Assembly (NCBI GenBank): GCA_003049485.1 | Contig: PYST01000299.1 | Coordinates: forward strand, 4,489 to 49,357 | Direction: 5' to 3' | Length of the DNA: 44,869 nt | Source: Ophioceras dolichostomum | Taxonomy: Eukaryota > Ascomycota > Sordariomycetes > Magnaporthales > Ophioceraceae | Shown: piece after piece, positions 1 to 10,801 of the stretch | Numbering within the stretch: position 1 is the first letter of the stretch | Layout: each line of letters begins with the position of its first letter | Notes under the pieces: generated by a model | What the model was told of the DNA's origin: nothing | Seen by the model: the letters and a program-made list of their open reading frames with translations, nothing else | Databases searched by the model: none | Made by a program: the position numbers and the translations under genes

Positions 1-49
1 GAGAGAGAGAGAGAGAGAGAGAGAGAGTGTGTGTGTGTGTGTGTGTGTG
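1..49. repeat. Compound GA/GT dinucleotide microsatellite
   Basis: An uninterrupted GA run covers bases 1-27 and passes directly into a TG run up to about base 49. It is cut by the window edge, so its full length is unknown. Nothing suggests a coding role. Confidence 0.97.
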
Positions 50-665
50 GAGGGGGGGGACTAAGGGAGGACTGAACATCATACCCAACCCAACACAGTC
101 GTGCGTCCTCGACAGTGAGAGGGAGGGAGCCCTGAGACTGGTATCTGGATGTGTGTGCGACTCACCCGCAGCAGACGAGCATGCAGGACGAATGTTAACG
201 GAGAGACATTATCATCTATTCGCTAGCCGCAGAAAAAAAAAAGTGTCGCTACCTTACCTCCCTACCTATGCAGGTATTTGCTGGACAATGAGGGGGTATC
301 TACAAACACTGAATATGATGGTATTCGGAAACCAAGGAGCACGGTTCAACGCTTTTCCCCCGCCGTGGAGTGTCATGTCATGAACAAAAGAGCAAGCAAG
401 CCCACTACTCCCCATATATCCAGCTCCGATGGCCAAAAAGCAATTCAGAAAAGAAATAAGAGCAACGAAACAAATATAACAACTCTTCGCGTAGAACGCT
501 CGCTCCAAGGCCGAAAAGGCCTGCGAAGGGTGTGGCCCGTACACCCCCGTTTCTAGTTGCAAACCTGCAAAAAAAAAAGCATAACAAAGAAGACGAGATT
601 CGCCGCTGGACTTCCACCGCCGCAGGCAGGAAGACCATACAGATAGAAAGGTAGGCGGTCGGTAA
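50..665. other. Spacer with no supported gene
   Basis: The short open frames here have no recognisable composition or motif. The stretch lies just beyond the in-frame tail of the DCAF4-like gene and probably holds its 3' UTR. Confidence 0.6.
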
Positions 666-1253
666 TCAGTCACTGAGCCAATCGGGTCGCGTCGTCGGCG
701 GCGACCTTAGCATAGGCGACGACGGCGACGACGGAGCCGGCTGCGACCTACTCCCCCCCTGCCACAGCCTCGGCCTCTGCTCCTCCGCATCGTTGAGCCC
801 CGGCCCCGCCCAGCTCGTGGCACCGTCCCGAACAGGCGAGGAGGAGGCCGCCAATCCCGATAACGACGTCGACGACGTGCTGCTGCTGCTTTCGCCGCCG
901 CCACTACTGCTTCCCTCGCCGCCGCCGCCGCCGCCGCCTCCACCAGGTGTCGTGTTCTCCCCCTTCTCCTGTTGAGAAGAGAGCATCTTTTCCACGGAAA
1001 AAAAGCGCCTCTGTATGAGCGGCATCACCGAACGGCTGAACACGGCCTTTCTCTTGCCCTTGCTCTTCCTCCTCACCACCTTCTTGCCCTTGTTCTTCAT
1101 CATCGCCTCTTTGCCCTTGCCCTTGCCCTTAGGACCACCACCACCACCGTCGTCGTCGTCGTCGTCGTCGTCGTCATCGCCGTCATCGTCGTCATCGCCG
1201 TCATCATCGCCATCGTCATCGCCGTCGTCCCAGCTGTCGCTGTCGCTGTCGCT
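666..1253 (-). other. In-frame acidic/basic/Ser-Gly tail downstream of the DCAF4-like stop codon
   Basis: Immediately after the TAG at 1254-1256, the same minus-strand frame stays open for 195 codons and ends at 666. It begins with an S-D repeat and an Asp/Gly tract encoded by GAC/GAT/GGC. A Lys/Arg-rich block follows, with alternating K-G and then VVRRKSKGKRK, then a Gly run and a Ser-rich end. The Lys block uses AAG and GGC codons as in real genes here, so it does not look like random spacer. It could be joined to the gene by a 45, 51 or 57 nt intron running from a GTATGA donor at 1290 to one of three CAG acceptors at 1246, 1240 or 1234. All three keep the frame and remove the TAG. With the 45 nt intron the protein would be 845 residues. 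Alternatively it is a decayed C-terminus, or stop-codon readthrough. Confidence 0.5.
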
Positions 1254-1290
1254 CTACCTCATCGGCCAGCTAAGTTCATCCCCGTCATAC
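1246..1290 (-). other. Candidate 3n intron that would remove the DCAF4-like stop codon
   Basis: The donor reads ACAG|GTATGA at 1291/1290. Three successive CAG acceptors lie in the GACAG repeats at 1246, 1240 and 1234, giving introns of 45, 51 or 57 nt. Each keeps the frame and joins the codons before the donor to the Ser-Asp tail. Against it: the intron would be very short and I see no good CTRAC-type branch point. Confidence 0.4.
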
Positions 1291-3865
1291 CTGTTCGGCA
1301 CGCCGTGCGTCACCTTCCACACGCGGCCGCCCACGGCCGCCCACAGGCTCGGCATGTGATCTCCCGGCAGCGCCTCCCACTGCAGCTCGGGGACGCGCAG
1401 GGGCAGGGGATGCACAGCGGTGTTCAGGGGAAGAAGCGCTGCGGTTTGCCTGCTGCTGCTGCCGTTGGCCCTGCTGAGGCTGCTGGCCCTGAAACTGGCC
1501 TCATTCTCGCGGAGCTCTGCCGTCTGGGCCTCAGCGAGTCCCGGGCATATTAGCTGCGCGCCGGACGCGAGCGAGTGCAGGCCGATGGAGCCGTCCTCGT
1601 TCGCGGCCGCCACGATGCCCAGTGAGCGCTCCACCGCGCAGCCCATGCGTCCGACGCGGGCCGCGTTCTTGTAGCCGGGGAATCGAGTGTAGGGGAGGTC
1701 GATGCCGCGTCGCGTGTCCCACACGCTCATCTGGTGCTGCACGCCCGCGGACAGGACCTGGTAGTTGTTGAGCGAGAAGACGTGGTTGACGGCGCGTGCG
1801 CGCCCTATCTGCAACCAGCGGTGGCACGCGCCGGTGTTGCGCTCGGGGAGGACGACGGAGGCGTAGCGTTTGTTGTGGTGGCCTGGGTGGCAGAGGAAGG
1901 AGCTCTGCGGGACGGTGGAGGAGATCGAGGCGGAGCTTCTGGCGTCGTTCACGTTGTTGAGGGCGTTGAACGTTCTGAGGATCTTGTAGCCACGAGTCTG
2001 CGAGATTGGGATTGGGGAGCCTTGGAGGGTTCTGCCGTTCATGTGGCTCTGTACGCTTTTTCCGCCGCCGCCGCCGCCGCCGCCGCTATTGCTGCCGGTA
2101 CGACTGCTTTCCCCAGGCATCTCCAGCCGCAGCTTTTTAGCCCCCCGCCTTTGCAATCTCCGCCCTCGCTCTTCCTCGCCATCGCCATCGTCATTGTTGT
2201 CGTTTTCGACCCTTTCGTCTTTATCACGACGGCCGGACGCGCGAGATATAGTGCGAGAATCAGGCGGCTCGCGCAGGTCGGCCACGAAGATGTCGGCGAA
2301 CCTACCGCCCGCGACGAGCACCTGCGGGTGGGAGTCGAAGAAGTCGAGCGCGAACACTTCGCGCGTCGAGATGGGGTTGTCGTGGCTCGGCCGAGACGTC
2401 ACGCACGTCATGGAGCCCTGTTCAGCGTCCACGGTGTAGATCCCCTGCTCGGTGCCGAACGCGGCGACCAGCCCTGATGATAACGGCGGTGCTACTGCGG
2501 CTGTCAGGATGGGTGGTACAGCCGACCGCGAGCCCAATTCCGTAATAAGGCTGGCTGTTGCGTTGATTTAGTTGGCGCGGATGCCATTCGGTCAGCCAGC
2601 CGGTCGGCGACCAACGGTGGTGGAAAGGACGTGGGAGGAGGAACAAATACCGTGTCCTAACTCCCAAGTTGGAGCCTCGGGGTCTTCAGAGCCGGGTAGC
2701 TTGCAGATCTTGACCCTGTATCTACCGGCCTTTCCACTGAAATATCTACCCTGCGAGCTTCGGAGCGAGTCCGTTTCCATATCCTTGGGAGCATCAGACG
2801 TGAGCATGACCGAGTCCAAGCTCGGAAGGTACCTCATAGACGTGATGCCCTCAAACATGAAGTTAGGCTCGAGGGTGAGCCCGGTGTATTTCTTGAATTT
2901 GGGGGTATGTTCGTAGGAGACCCTGTCAACATGTACAGGGTGGTCTTGCAGTCAGCCCCGCAGACTCTGTATAGCGCCAGCACATTCTCTGCTTGGTGCC
3001 AGCTTTATCTCCTTTCCTTGTGACGAATAACGGGTCGCGTAAAACAAAGGTTTCAGGACTTCTCAAGTAACTTACCAGTCTTGGTCGTCCCGCATGAAGT
3101 ACCGGCTCATCACATTGGATCTATCGGAAGCTGCGAAGAAGATTGGAGTCAGAACTCTCGGCACTGCGAGACAGATAGGAGGCCCGTTCCGAAACAAACA
3201 GATCACTCACTCGCATATATGAGGCCCATCCCATTCCTCGTCTCGCCACCGTTGACCACGAACGAGCTCAGCCCAGAAGGTCTCCTACTCTGCGTGGATT
3301 CCGCGTGGGTGTCAACAAACTTGACAGCGCCCTTGAACTGCGCATCCCAGGCCCAGAGAGACGCGCGGAGATTAGCGGGCGCATGTCCCAGCTCCGACCG
3401 GAAGAAAGCCCCGGTCATGTGGTGCATCAGCGCCTCATCGCGCCTGACGCGCTTGTTGGAGAGCGCCAGCGACGTCATCGCCACCGCGGCCTTCGCGGCC
3501 TCTGTCTTCCGCTTCGTCACGTTCTCAGCCGACCAGGCGGCTGACGCTGGGGCCGTCGAGCTCTTCTCGATCTTGAAGTACTTATTCTTCACCTCATCTG
3601 TTGAGGGTAGATCACCGGAGAAGAAGAGGACGCATGCACGTCCCTCAGATCTCACCAGTCAGCCCCGGTTTAGTTGGCAAGCATGTAGGCTGCTGTGGTG
3701 TGCCTCTTGGACCCTTTGGCCCCTGTTCGGAGCTCAAAAGAGCCCGGAAAAGGAGTTGCGGAGTCCAAGGCGACGAAGGGTGGAGGAAGACCGGTAGGAT
3801 AAGAAGGGGGGGAAGTGAGTTTAATATGAACCGTAGTAATGTCCAGGTATCTCCATTGGAGCCAT
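1254..3865 (-). CDS. WD40-repeat protein of the DCAF4/WDR21 type, putative CUL4-DDB1 substrate receptor
   Basis: I built five exons on the minus strand: 3865-3832, 3597-3211, 3130-3076, 2922-2651 and 2500-1254. They total 1995 nt, or 664 residues. The start gives MAPMEIPGHYY joined to DEVKNKYFKIEK. This matches the N-terminal 'IPG-(F/Y)YYD-xx-(R/K)YFKI' signature that I associate with DCAF4/WDR21 proteins and decides the first exon, whose donor is an unusual GTTCAT. The C-terminal half has WD-like strands, including SVWDTRRG, a WDxR motif of the kind that contacts DDB1. A low-complexity insert (acidic, then Gly-rich) lies between blades. Family knowledge: such proteins recruit substrates to the nuclear CUL4-DDB1 ubiquitin ligase; the substrate here is unknown. 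The C-terminus is uncertain, because the frame continues after the TAG (see 666-1253). The family call is moderately sure, the gene itself very sure. Confidence 0.8.
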
Positions 3866-5576
3866 TGTAAACGAGTGACAAAGCGATGAAAGATGCAGAT
3901 TCTTCAACGCTACCGATGCCAGCGATCAAAATCCTGGGCTAATAGACGTCGTCCTCCTGACCAGAATTTGGAGGACGAGACTTTCCGACCGGCTTGGATG
4001 CGATGCTGGATCGATCCAGGCTGCAGTCGCCGAGCTCGGGAGAGGAAGCCGCGAACCTGAACGTATGGAGGATGAAAGTAATGCCTGAGAAGTCACGTAT
4101 TGCATTAGTTCGATCTTCTGTCACAGAGAGGCAGGGCCGACGAAGAGCTTCAGAGGTATCGATCCAGTTGTTGCGGGTGGACAGGAGTGACGTTCTTTCC
4201 TCGAGCTGGTCCTTTGAGAAAATGATTTCAGGAAGTTTGCTGCGATGTGCCCCACTGGTATGATTCGTCCCTTTAGCACACACAACAAAACACATTTTCT
4301 GTTCTCAACCCTTTTACGACGAGCTGGGTATTCCGATTGAACTGTAATGACCAAGGATAACAACATATTTGTCAAAATCAACCTTATTGCAGTACACAGC
4401 GCCATACCCTTCCTCATCATTAAGGTGTTACGTTTTGAGCCTCAAATGTCGCATGCCCATTCAACTACCGCCACCACACGTGGGAGACCCGTCCACACTG
4501 ATACTGTAAAAACACCACACACGGCATATAGCCAGTCTGAGCATCATCGTTGCGATATGCTTCCCTGGCGCATGCTTCCTCCTGCAGATGAGAAGTGATA
4601 TATGTCGTGGGCCATGTCCTTGCCCCTCAAACCCCGCATACTTGGCTTACCGCGCTGGCAGCCAGGACAAGGAGATTTAGTCCTGGTTCGTCTTCGGGCG
4701 TTCACCCTCGTGGAGCACTACGAGAACGAAGGGGTAAGTAAAACTACCACACAAATAACATCACAACAACGATCGAAGAGCTGGGCACGAATAAAGATGT
4801 CGTTGTGCCGCAGTAAGCGTCTTAGATAGAGAGTAAGTACCCTAGGTGTGGAACTCGCTCGTTGACATGGACATTAAACTAGTCAAGACATGTACGTGAT
4901 GATATTCGTTGCTCGATTCCAAGATGAGACTTTTTTTTTTGGACAACCCAACATAATTTTACGATTTTATCATTAATGTCGTCTAACGAACTGACTTTAA
5001 GAACCGGCGACAGGAGGGTATGGAAGTCTTTTGGCCCCAAAAACATCTCTCAAATTTAGACATAAGAAAAAACGTGGTGAAGAAGAAGTAGTAGTAGTTT
5101 TCGCACGCAAGCACACACAAAACCCATCTTCTCCTTTTGCCTTTGTTTTACCACACCCTTCCTCTACTTTTCCTCCTTCTCCCTCCAAAACCTTTCTAAT
5201 AGGGGTGCCCGTTTCAACCTTCCAAAAAGAGAAACATCCATTGTCTACCCTCACTCATCCTCCTCTCCCTGTTGTGAAACCAACAGAGGAAGTCCAAGAA
5301 AAGGTACACATGTGCAGGAATAATTGGACAAGCAACAACATCAGAAAGACAAGAGAACAGAAAAAAGAAAGGGGGGCGGGGTGGGAAAGAACTAAGCAGA
5401 AAATAATTTGGTGGCAAACGTTTAATGGTGTGGGTATGTGACATGGAAGATCGCTCTTTCCAATCCAATCCTCTTATATGCCATCGCTGGTCGAGGATAC
5501 TTGATGTCGAAGATACCTAGAGAAGAAATTACGCGCGCCGAGTTTGTGACAGAACGTTGTTGGTCGTCGTAGTAGT
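3866..5576. other. Spacer between the DCAF4-like promoter and the Pma1 3' end
   Basis: This 1.7 kb stretch lies upstream of the minus-strand DCAF4-like start and downstream of the Pma1 stop. A T-run near 4931 and purine- or pyrimidine-rich stretches near 5050-5200 and 5340-5400 are the only structure seen. The open frames are low-complexity and show no domains. Confidence 0.7.
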
Positions 5577-8500
5577 TTATTGCGACTTCTCGTGCTGAGT
5601 GGACACACGTTGCAGAGAGACAACTGTGAGGACGGACGTCGATTAGCACATGAGACCAGACATGATCGGATGGATGAAATGGAACAGGCAAAGAATGCGA
5701 GGAGAAAACTTACCGAAGTCCTCGAGAGAGCGCTGCTTCTGGTTGCCCTTGGGCGACTTGCCGTGCATCAGGTTGTCGAAGCCCTGGCTGTCCTGGAGGA
5801 TGTAGTACAGGCCACCCATGATGCAGAACACACCGAACGAGAAGATCCAAATACGCACGACGGCGACGATGTGGGTGTTCTTGTCGCCAACGAACCAGCC
5901 CCAGATACAGAAGAACGAAGCCAGCAGGTCGACGATCAGGATGGCTCCAGTAAGCTGCCACGACGGAATCGACGACCAGAAAGGACCGTTGGCACGGGTG
6001 ATGAAGATGAGCCAGTTCTCAGTGAGGGAGACCTCCAGGAACACAACAGCATCCTCCTGACCGTTGTTCTGAACGATACCGCCATCCTCGCCGTGGACGA
6101 ACATGGTGGTCACGGTGATGAAGGTACCGATGGCCAGGACGACACCGAGCAGAACCGACATGCCCCAGAGCTTAGGCAGGTTCCACTTGACGGGGGACTT
6201 CGAGAAGGGAGCGTTGTCGTAGGCGATAGCCAGGGTGGCGACGTCGGCGAAGATGGCGATGAAGGCAACAAGGTTAATGTTGAGCGACTTGTTCAGAATA
6301 GCGATCAGAAGGCCCAGGTAGATCTCCAGGTGGATGGACAGAGCGATACGGTAGACGACGTAGGCGTACATGCGGTGGAAGATCTGGCGCGAAGTCTTGA
6401 GAGCGTCGATGATGGCGCCGAGACCGGGGGCAAGGAAGACAATATCGGCAGCGGAGCGGGCGGCGTCAGACGCACCCTCGACAGCAATACCAGTATCGGC
6501 CTTCTTCAGCGAGGGAGCGTCGTTGACACCATCACCAGTCATGGCAACCAGGTAGCCACGCTGCTGCAGGATCTCGACAACGTTGTACTTGTGCTGGGGG
6601 AAGACCTCGGCGAAACCATCGGCAGCCTCGACGAAATCGTAGACCTCAGAGCCGGGCATGTCGCCGCCACCGCCCAGACCCAGGCGCTCGGCGTTGTAGA
6701 CGTTGGTGCCGAGACCGAGCTGGCGCGAAGTCTCACGGGCAATACCGACGGCGTCACCAGTAAGCATCTTGATAGACAGACCCAGGGACTTGGCCTCGTT
6801 GATGGTGCGGGCGGTATCGTGGCGGGGAGGGTCAGAGCAGGGCATGATACCCAGGATCTCCCACGAACCCTCACCACGCTTGCGGGCAACGCCGAGCGAA
6901 CGGAAGCCACGGGTGGCGAACTCTGCGACCTTGTTCTTGTAGGCCTGGTCGACCTCATCCGGAATGGGGTGGTCCTCCTCGACGGTCTTGAGCACAAAGA
7001 GAGGAGCACCCTTGACGCAGGTAATACGCTCGCCCTGGGGAGACTCGACGATGGCGACGACCTTCTTGGAGACGGGGTCGAAGGGGTGGAAGTCGATGAC
7101 TTTGTACTTGGAGACGGCAGACTTGGCGCGGGGGTAGTACTTCAGGGCCTTCAGGAAAGCCTTGTCGATGGCATCAATACCCTTCTTCTTGCGCGAGGCA
7201 GCCAGACACGCAGTAAGCATCAGGTCCTCGGGGTCGACGCCGGCAACGGTGTAGGGCTCGGCCAGAGACAGCTTGTTCTTGGTCAGGGTACCGGTCTTGT
7301 CGGAGCACAGAATCTCGACACCAGCGAGCGACTCGATGGCCGACAGCTTCTGGACGATGGCCTTCTTGCGGGCGAGGTAGGCAGCACCAACAGCCATAGT
7401 GGTGGTAACGACGGCCGGCAGACCGACGGGGACACCGATGATGGTAATGGCCAGGGTGAACTCGAGAATCTCAACGATGGGGTTGGAGCGGTAGAATGAG
7501 GAGACCCAGACGATCAGGTTGGTGAACACGACCAGGATCAGCAGGACTGTTCCGATGCCGTTGAGCACCTCGGTGAAGTGACCAGTGCCGGAGGCAGCGG
7601 CGTTGACCAGCGCGGCGGCGCGCCCGACGAAGGTGTTGTCTCCGGTGGCAGTGATGACGATGAACGCCTCACCACGCTTCACGGCGGACGAGGCATAGCA
7701 CTGGTCACCCTTGTGCTTGTCAACGGCCAGCGACTCGCCGGTAATGGCGGACTGGTCGACCTGCAGGAACGCATCCTCGGTGACAATGCGACCGTCGGCG
7801 GGGATGATGGTACCCTAGGCATCGTCAATATGTCAGCTTGGCTCGTGGACACAAGAATGCGAGTCATTGCGATTAGCGGGATGCTGTCGCATAGCGATTG
7901 GTGGTAGCGAGTGCTAGGCAACGGCTTGGCGATCTGTACGAACCTCCTCAACCTGGAGAATGTCGCCGGGAACGACTTCAGGGGCCTCGACCTCCTTCAG
8001 GTTCCCGTCACGGAGGACGACAGCCTTCAGAGCACTGTGGATCACCGTCCCATGTCAGCCGTGGTTCAATTATGATGTGTGCACACGCAACGGACGTGCG
8101 ATCGGCCGAAGCGGGCTGGGCAATCCGAGCCGTATTGTGCAGACTTGTGCGCAGGGCAAGCGCCGGGAATTACGTACAGCGTCTTCTTCAGCTCATCGAC
8201 AATGGAACCGGCCTGGTACTCCTCTGTGCGTGCGGAAGGAAGCGTGTTAGTCAACTGGCCAAAGACCAAGGAAAGGATGAGCGGCACCGAGAGGCACCGC
8301 TCGGTGTAACCGAGGCAATGAGGTAATATTGCGTATGTGATGTGCTCGATAGGAAGGGAGTGGGAGTGGGGATGTTTGTGGGTCGCCGACGCCCATCAAC
8401 GCGACGGCGACAGGGGGACCGCTGGGTGAAGAAGCGGGACGCGAGGACCGGGAAGAGGCGGGCACGAGGGAGCGATGGGGCTTGCGATTGGGAGGGTGTG

Positions 8501-9710
8501 CGGGCGTCGACGTACGAATAAAACCAACGCAGGCGTTCAGAAGCACTGTTTGTTCATATGATCATCACTCCTGTCAGCCGGTTTTTGTTCTTCTCATGCT
8601 CCAATCGAAACCGGTCGTGGGAAAAGAGAGGCCGGGAGGCGGGATGCGGGAAAATCGGATCCCCACGTACACAGTCCGCATATAACGCCAAAGTCGACCC
8701 TGGGAAGCGTTTATGTTAGCCTCATTTGCGCGCAGGAAGATTTCGGAGGAAGATTTGGAGTAAGTGGGTCTCTCTTACCAGTGCTGGAGACCGGCGGCCA
8801 AGATGACAGCAGCCTGTACACAAGGTAAAAAAAAATTCAAGTCAGTTGTCTGATCTTCGAAACATTGTTTTGATGTGTACAATTGGGTCTCGCAAGGTGG
8901 GTCTGCGCCCGCAAGCTTCGCTGCTGACTCAACACCGTTGCGATGTCTGCCAGGTTGGAGCTGCGGTGATGAGATTTGCGCCGGACGCGGCACCTTGATC
9001 CCAGAGGTGAAAGGAGCTTTCCTGGTGGTCCGAGGGGCGAGGGGAAGGAAGACGCGAGCTTACCTCCATGACGAACTGGACGGGACCAACGAAGTACGAG
9101 AAGAACTTCAGAATGAGGTTCTCCTTCTCCTCCTTCATCTCTACACCGCGAGTCAGCATGGATGCGTGGAGGAGTCGCGTAATTCTTGGAGTCTGGGCTT
9201 GTGAACTTACGGTTAAGGCCGTACTTGCGACGGCGGTTGAGGACCTCCTGCTCGGTGAGACCGGTGCGGGTGGAAGTTTGCAACAGGTCCTAAGAGGGCG
9301 CGGAAAATGCCAAGAGTCAGTGTTTCTGTCGTGCGGCATGATCACTCGCGAACTAGACCGTGGTCGCGAGGCTGCGAGGTTTGCGACCCGCTCATCGTTG
9401 GACCATCCTCGCATCCCCTCGATGGCAGGCCTGACAGGGATGCGGTATTGTTGTCGAAGCTCACCTCGGGCACAATGCGGCCAGAACCAGGGTGGTTGAC
9501 CTCTTCCTCCTCCTCATCTCCGGGGGAGTGGCCATCCTGAGACTCGAGGTCCTCGATCAGGGCATCGATGTCCTCGTCTTCTTCCTCCTCCTCCTCAACC
9601 TTTGGCTTGGCAGGCGGGTTTTCGGCGGCAATGCCGGCCTTCTCGTCGAACTTCCCGGACTCAATCTGTGTGTTGAGCGCCGGCGACGCGGCGGAATTTG
9701 ACTCGGCCAT
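5577..9710 (-). CDS. pma1: Plasma-membrane H+-ATPase (P-type, P3A)
   Basis: This is the main proton pump. It hydrolyses ATP to export H+ and so powers nutrient uptake and pH control. Ten exons read on the minus strand: 9710-9465, 9289-9211, 9140-9064, 8813-8779, 8699-8671, 8545-8516, 8223-8178, 8034-7944, 7814-5714 and 5623-5577. They total 2781 nt, or 926 residues, the usual family length. Acidic N-terminal stretches lie near residues 39-47 and 66-70. The actuator TGES is at 236-239 and the phosphorylated Asp of CSDKTGTLT is D383. KGAPL of the nucleotide domain and the MLTGD and TGDGVNDAP hinge motifs follow, then the C-terminal membrane helices. The final 15 residues, with SLQRVST, form the autoregulatory tail and sit in their own exon. 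Exons 4, 5 and 6 are only 35, 29 and 30 nt. All introns are GT-AG; two of the donors read GTACGT and one GTTCGT. Confidence 0.98.
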
Positions 9711-9799
9711 GGCGACTCGTGTGTAAAACGCAATGAGCGCTGCTCACTGCCCGGTTATGTGAAGGGATGATTAAAGAAGAAAGGACGGAGGGCGGTGGC

Positions 9800-9827
9800 A
9801 ATTTCTCGCGGCGAAAAGCGAGAAATT
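9800..9827 (-). promoter_or_regulatory. Perfect 10-bp hairpin upstream of the Pma1 start
   Basis: AATTTCTCGC at 9800-9809 and its exact complement at 9818-9827 flank an 8-nt loop. The element lies about 90-117 nt before the ATG. If the mRNA starts near the CT-rich tract at about 10.1 kb, the hairpin lies in the leader RNA. Any role in translation or as a protein site is inference. Confidence 0.6.
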
Positions 9828-10085
9828 TTTGGCGGGGGATCTCTTTGTTCTCTAATAATAGGTAAACAAATCCCGTCTTCGGACCAGGAGAGAGCAGCAG
9901 ACACGCGCAAAAAAGTATACGCGGGCTTAATGTAGGAAGGAAGAAGGTTTGTTGTAGGGTGTCAGTACCAGCCCAAAAAAATAAACCGGTGACGACGACG
10001 AGTCGAGGATGGTAGGAAATATCAGGAGTAGTGGTGGCGGAGGCTTTATACGTCCACGCACACACTATCTACTCCGGAGAGAAGA

Positions 10086-10275
10086 TTTGTGCAAGCCAAG
10101 GAGGATGAAGATGTTGAGGGGAAGAGGGGAGAGGGGGAGAGGAAGCACCTCGCGACCAGACTGACCGGCGACCACACTGTCTGCAGAAGAGGCCTTCCGT
10201 CGAGAGGGGTGTTGGTGGGTGGGAGGAGGAAAAAGAGAGAGAAGAAAAAGGGAGAGGAAAGGAGAGCGGACTTGC
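10086..10275 (-). promoter_or_regulatory. Pyrimidine-rich promoter tract of Pma1
   Basis: The plus strand is strongly purine-rich (GGA/GAA/GAGA runs), so the Pma1 strand is CT-rich. It lies about 375-565 bp upstream of the ATG. CT blocks commonly precede transcription starts of highly expressed fungal genes. This suggests a leader of roughly 350-400 nt, which is inference. Confidence 0.5.
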
Positions 10276-10678
10276 GCGCAGGTTGGAAGGCGACTGCCCG
10301 GACTTTTATTTACTCCCACACCACAAGAGCACCAATGCGGGCGGGCGGGCGAGGATGGCGGATAGCAAGCGCAAGGGAAGGAAACCAAGACACTGTGAGG
10401 CGCAACCTTCACAACCTACTACCTCCCACATCCATGTGAGCGAGCCAGGCTTTTCGGCAAGAATAAAACACGCTCTGGAGGGGGGGGGATGGCAGAATCG
10501 CACAGTAGCAGCCCAGCGAGCGAAAGCCAATCTGGACCCCGGACGCCTCCCAAAAGGGACAGCTACAAGAAGCTCCAGGTTCCAGAGCCCACCTAAACCT
10601 CGTTTTCCACAGTGGATGTGACCTCTTGGGCGAGGTCCCTGGTACTTAGGAGCTCACCCTGCAGAGCTTGCGGGCCGA

Positions 10679-10801
10679 CCAATCAGGGGGCACCCCTCCA
10701 GGATTGCGGCCCCCAATTGGTGAGGGATGTGAGCTTCAATAATCTCGCAAAGTACCCTGGAACCTGGCGCCCCACGTCCCCTGCTCCCCAGGCCGTCCAA
10801 T
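10679..10801. promoter_or_regulatory. Cluster of CCAAT boxes
   Basis: CCAAT occurs at 10679-10683, 10713-10717 (overlapping an ATTGG at 10716-10720) and 10797-10801. An AGGGGG/CCCCT pair of stress-element type lies between the first two. CCAAT is the site of the fungal HAP/CBC complex. The cluster is about 1 kb upstream of the Pma1 ATG, the only gene it could plainly serve. Confidence 0.4.

Noticed and set aside
972..1553. 193-codon plus-strand frame over the Asp/Lys-coding repeats
   Set aside because: Val/Ile and Ala/Leu runs arise from reading the GAC/GAT repeat on the other strand; the minus frame is continuous with a real gene.
3656..3929. Alternative first exon of the DCAF4-like gene using the GTGAG donor at 3655
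   Set aside because: It gives a Leu/Pro-rich N-terminus unlike the family. The 34-nt exon at 3832-3865 restores the expected signature and frame.
5580..7499. 639-codon open frame on the plus strand opposite Pma1
   Set aside because: It is the exact antisense of the large Pma1 exon. G/C-ending codons leave few antisense stops, and the Asp/Gly/Val/Leu-rich product has no motif of its own.
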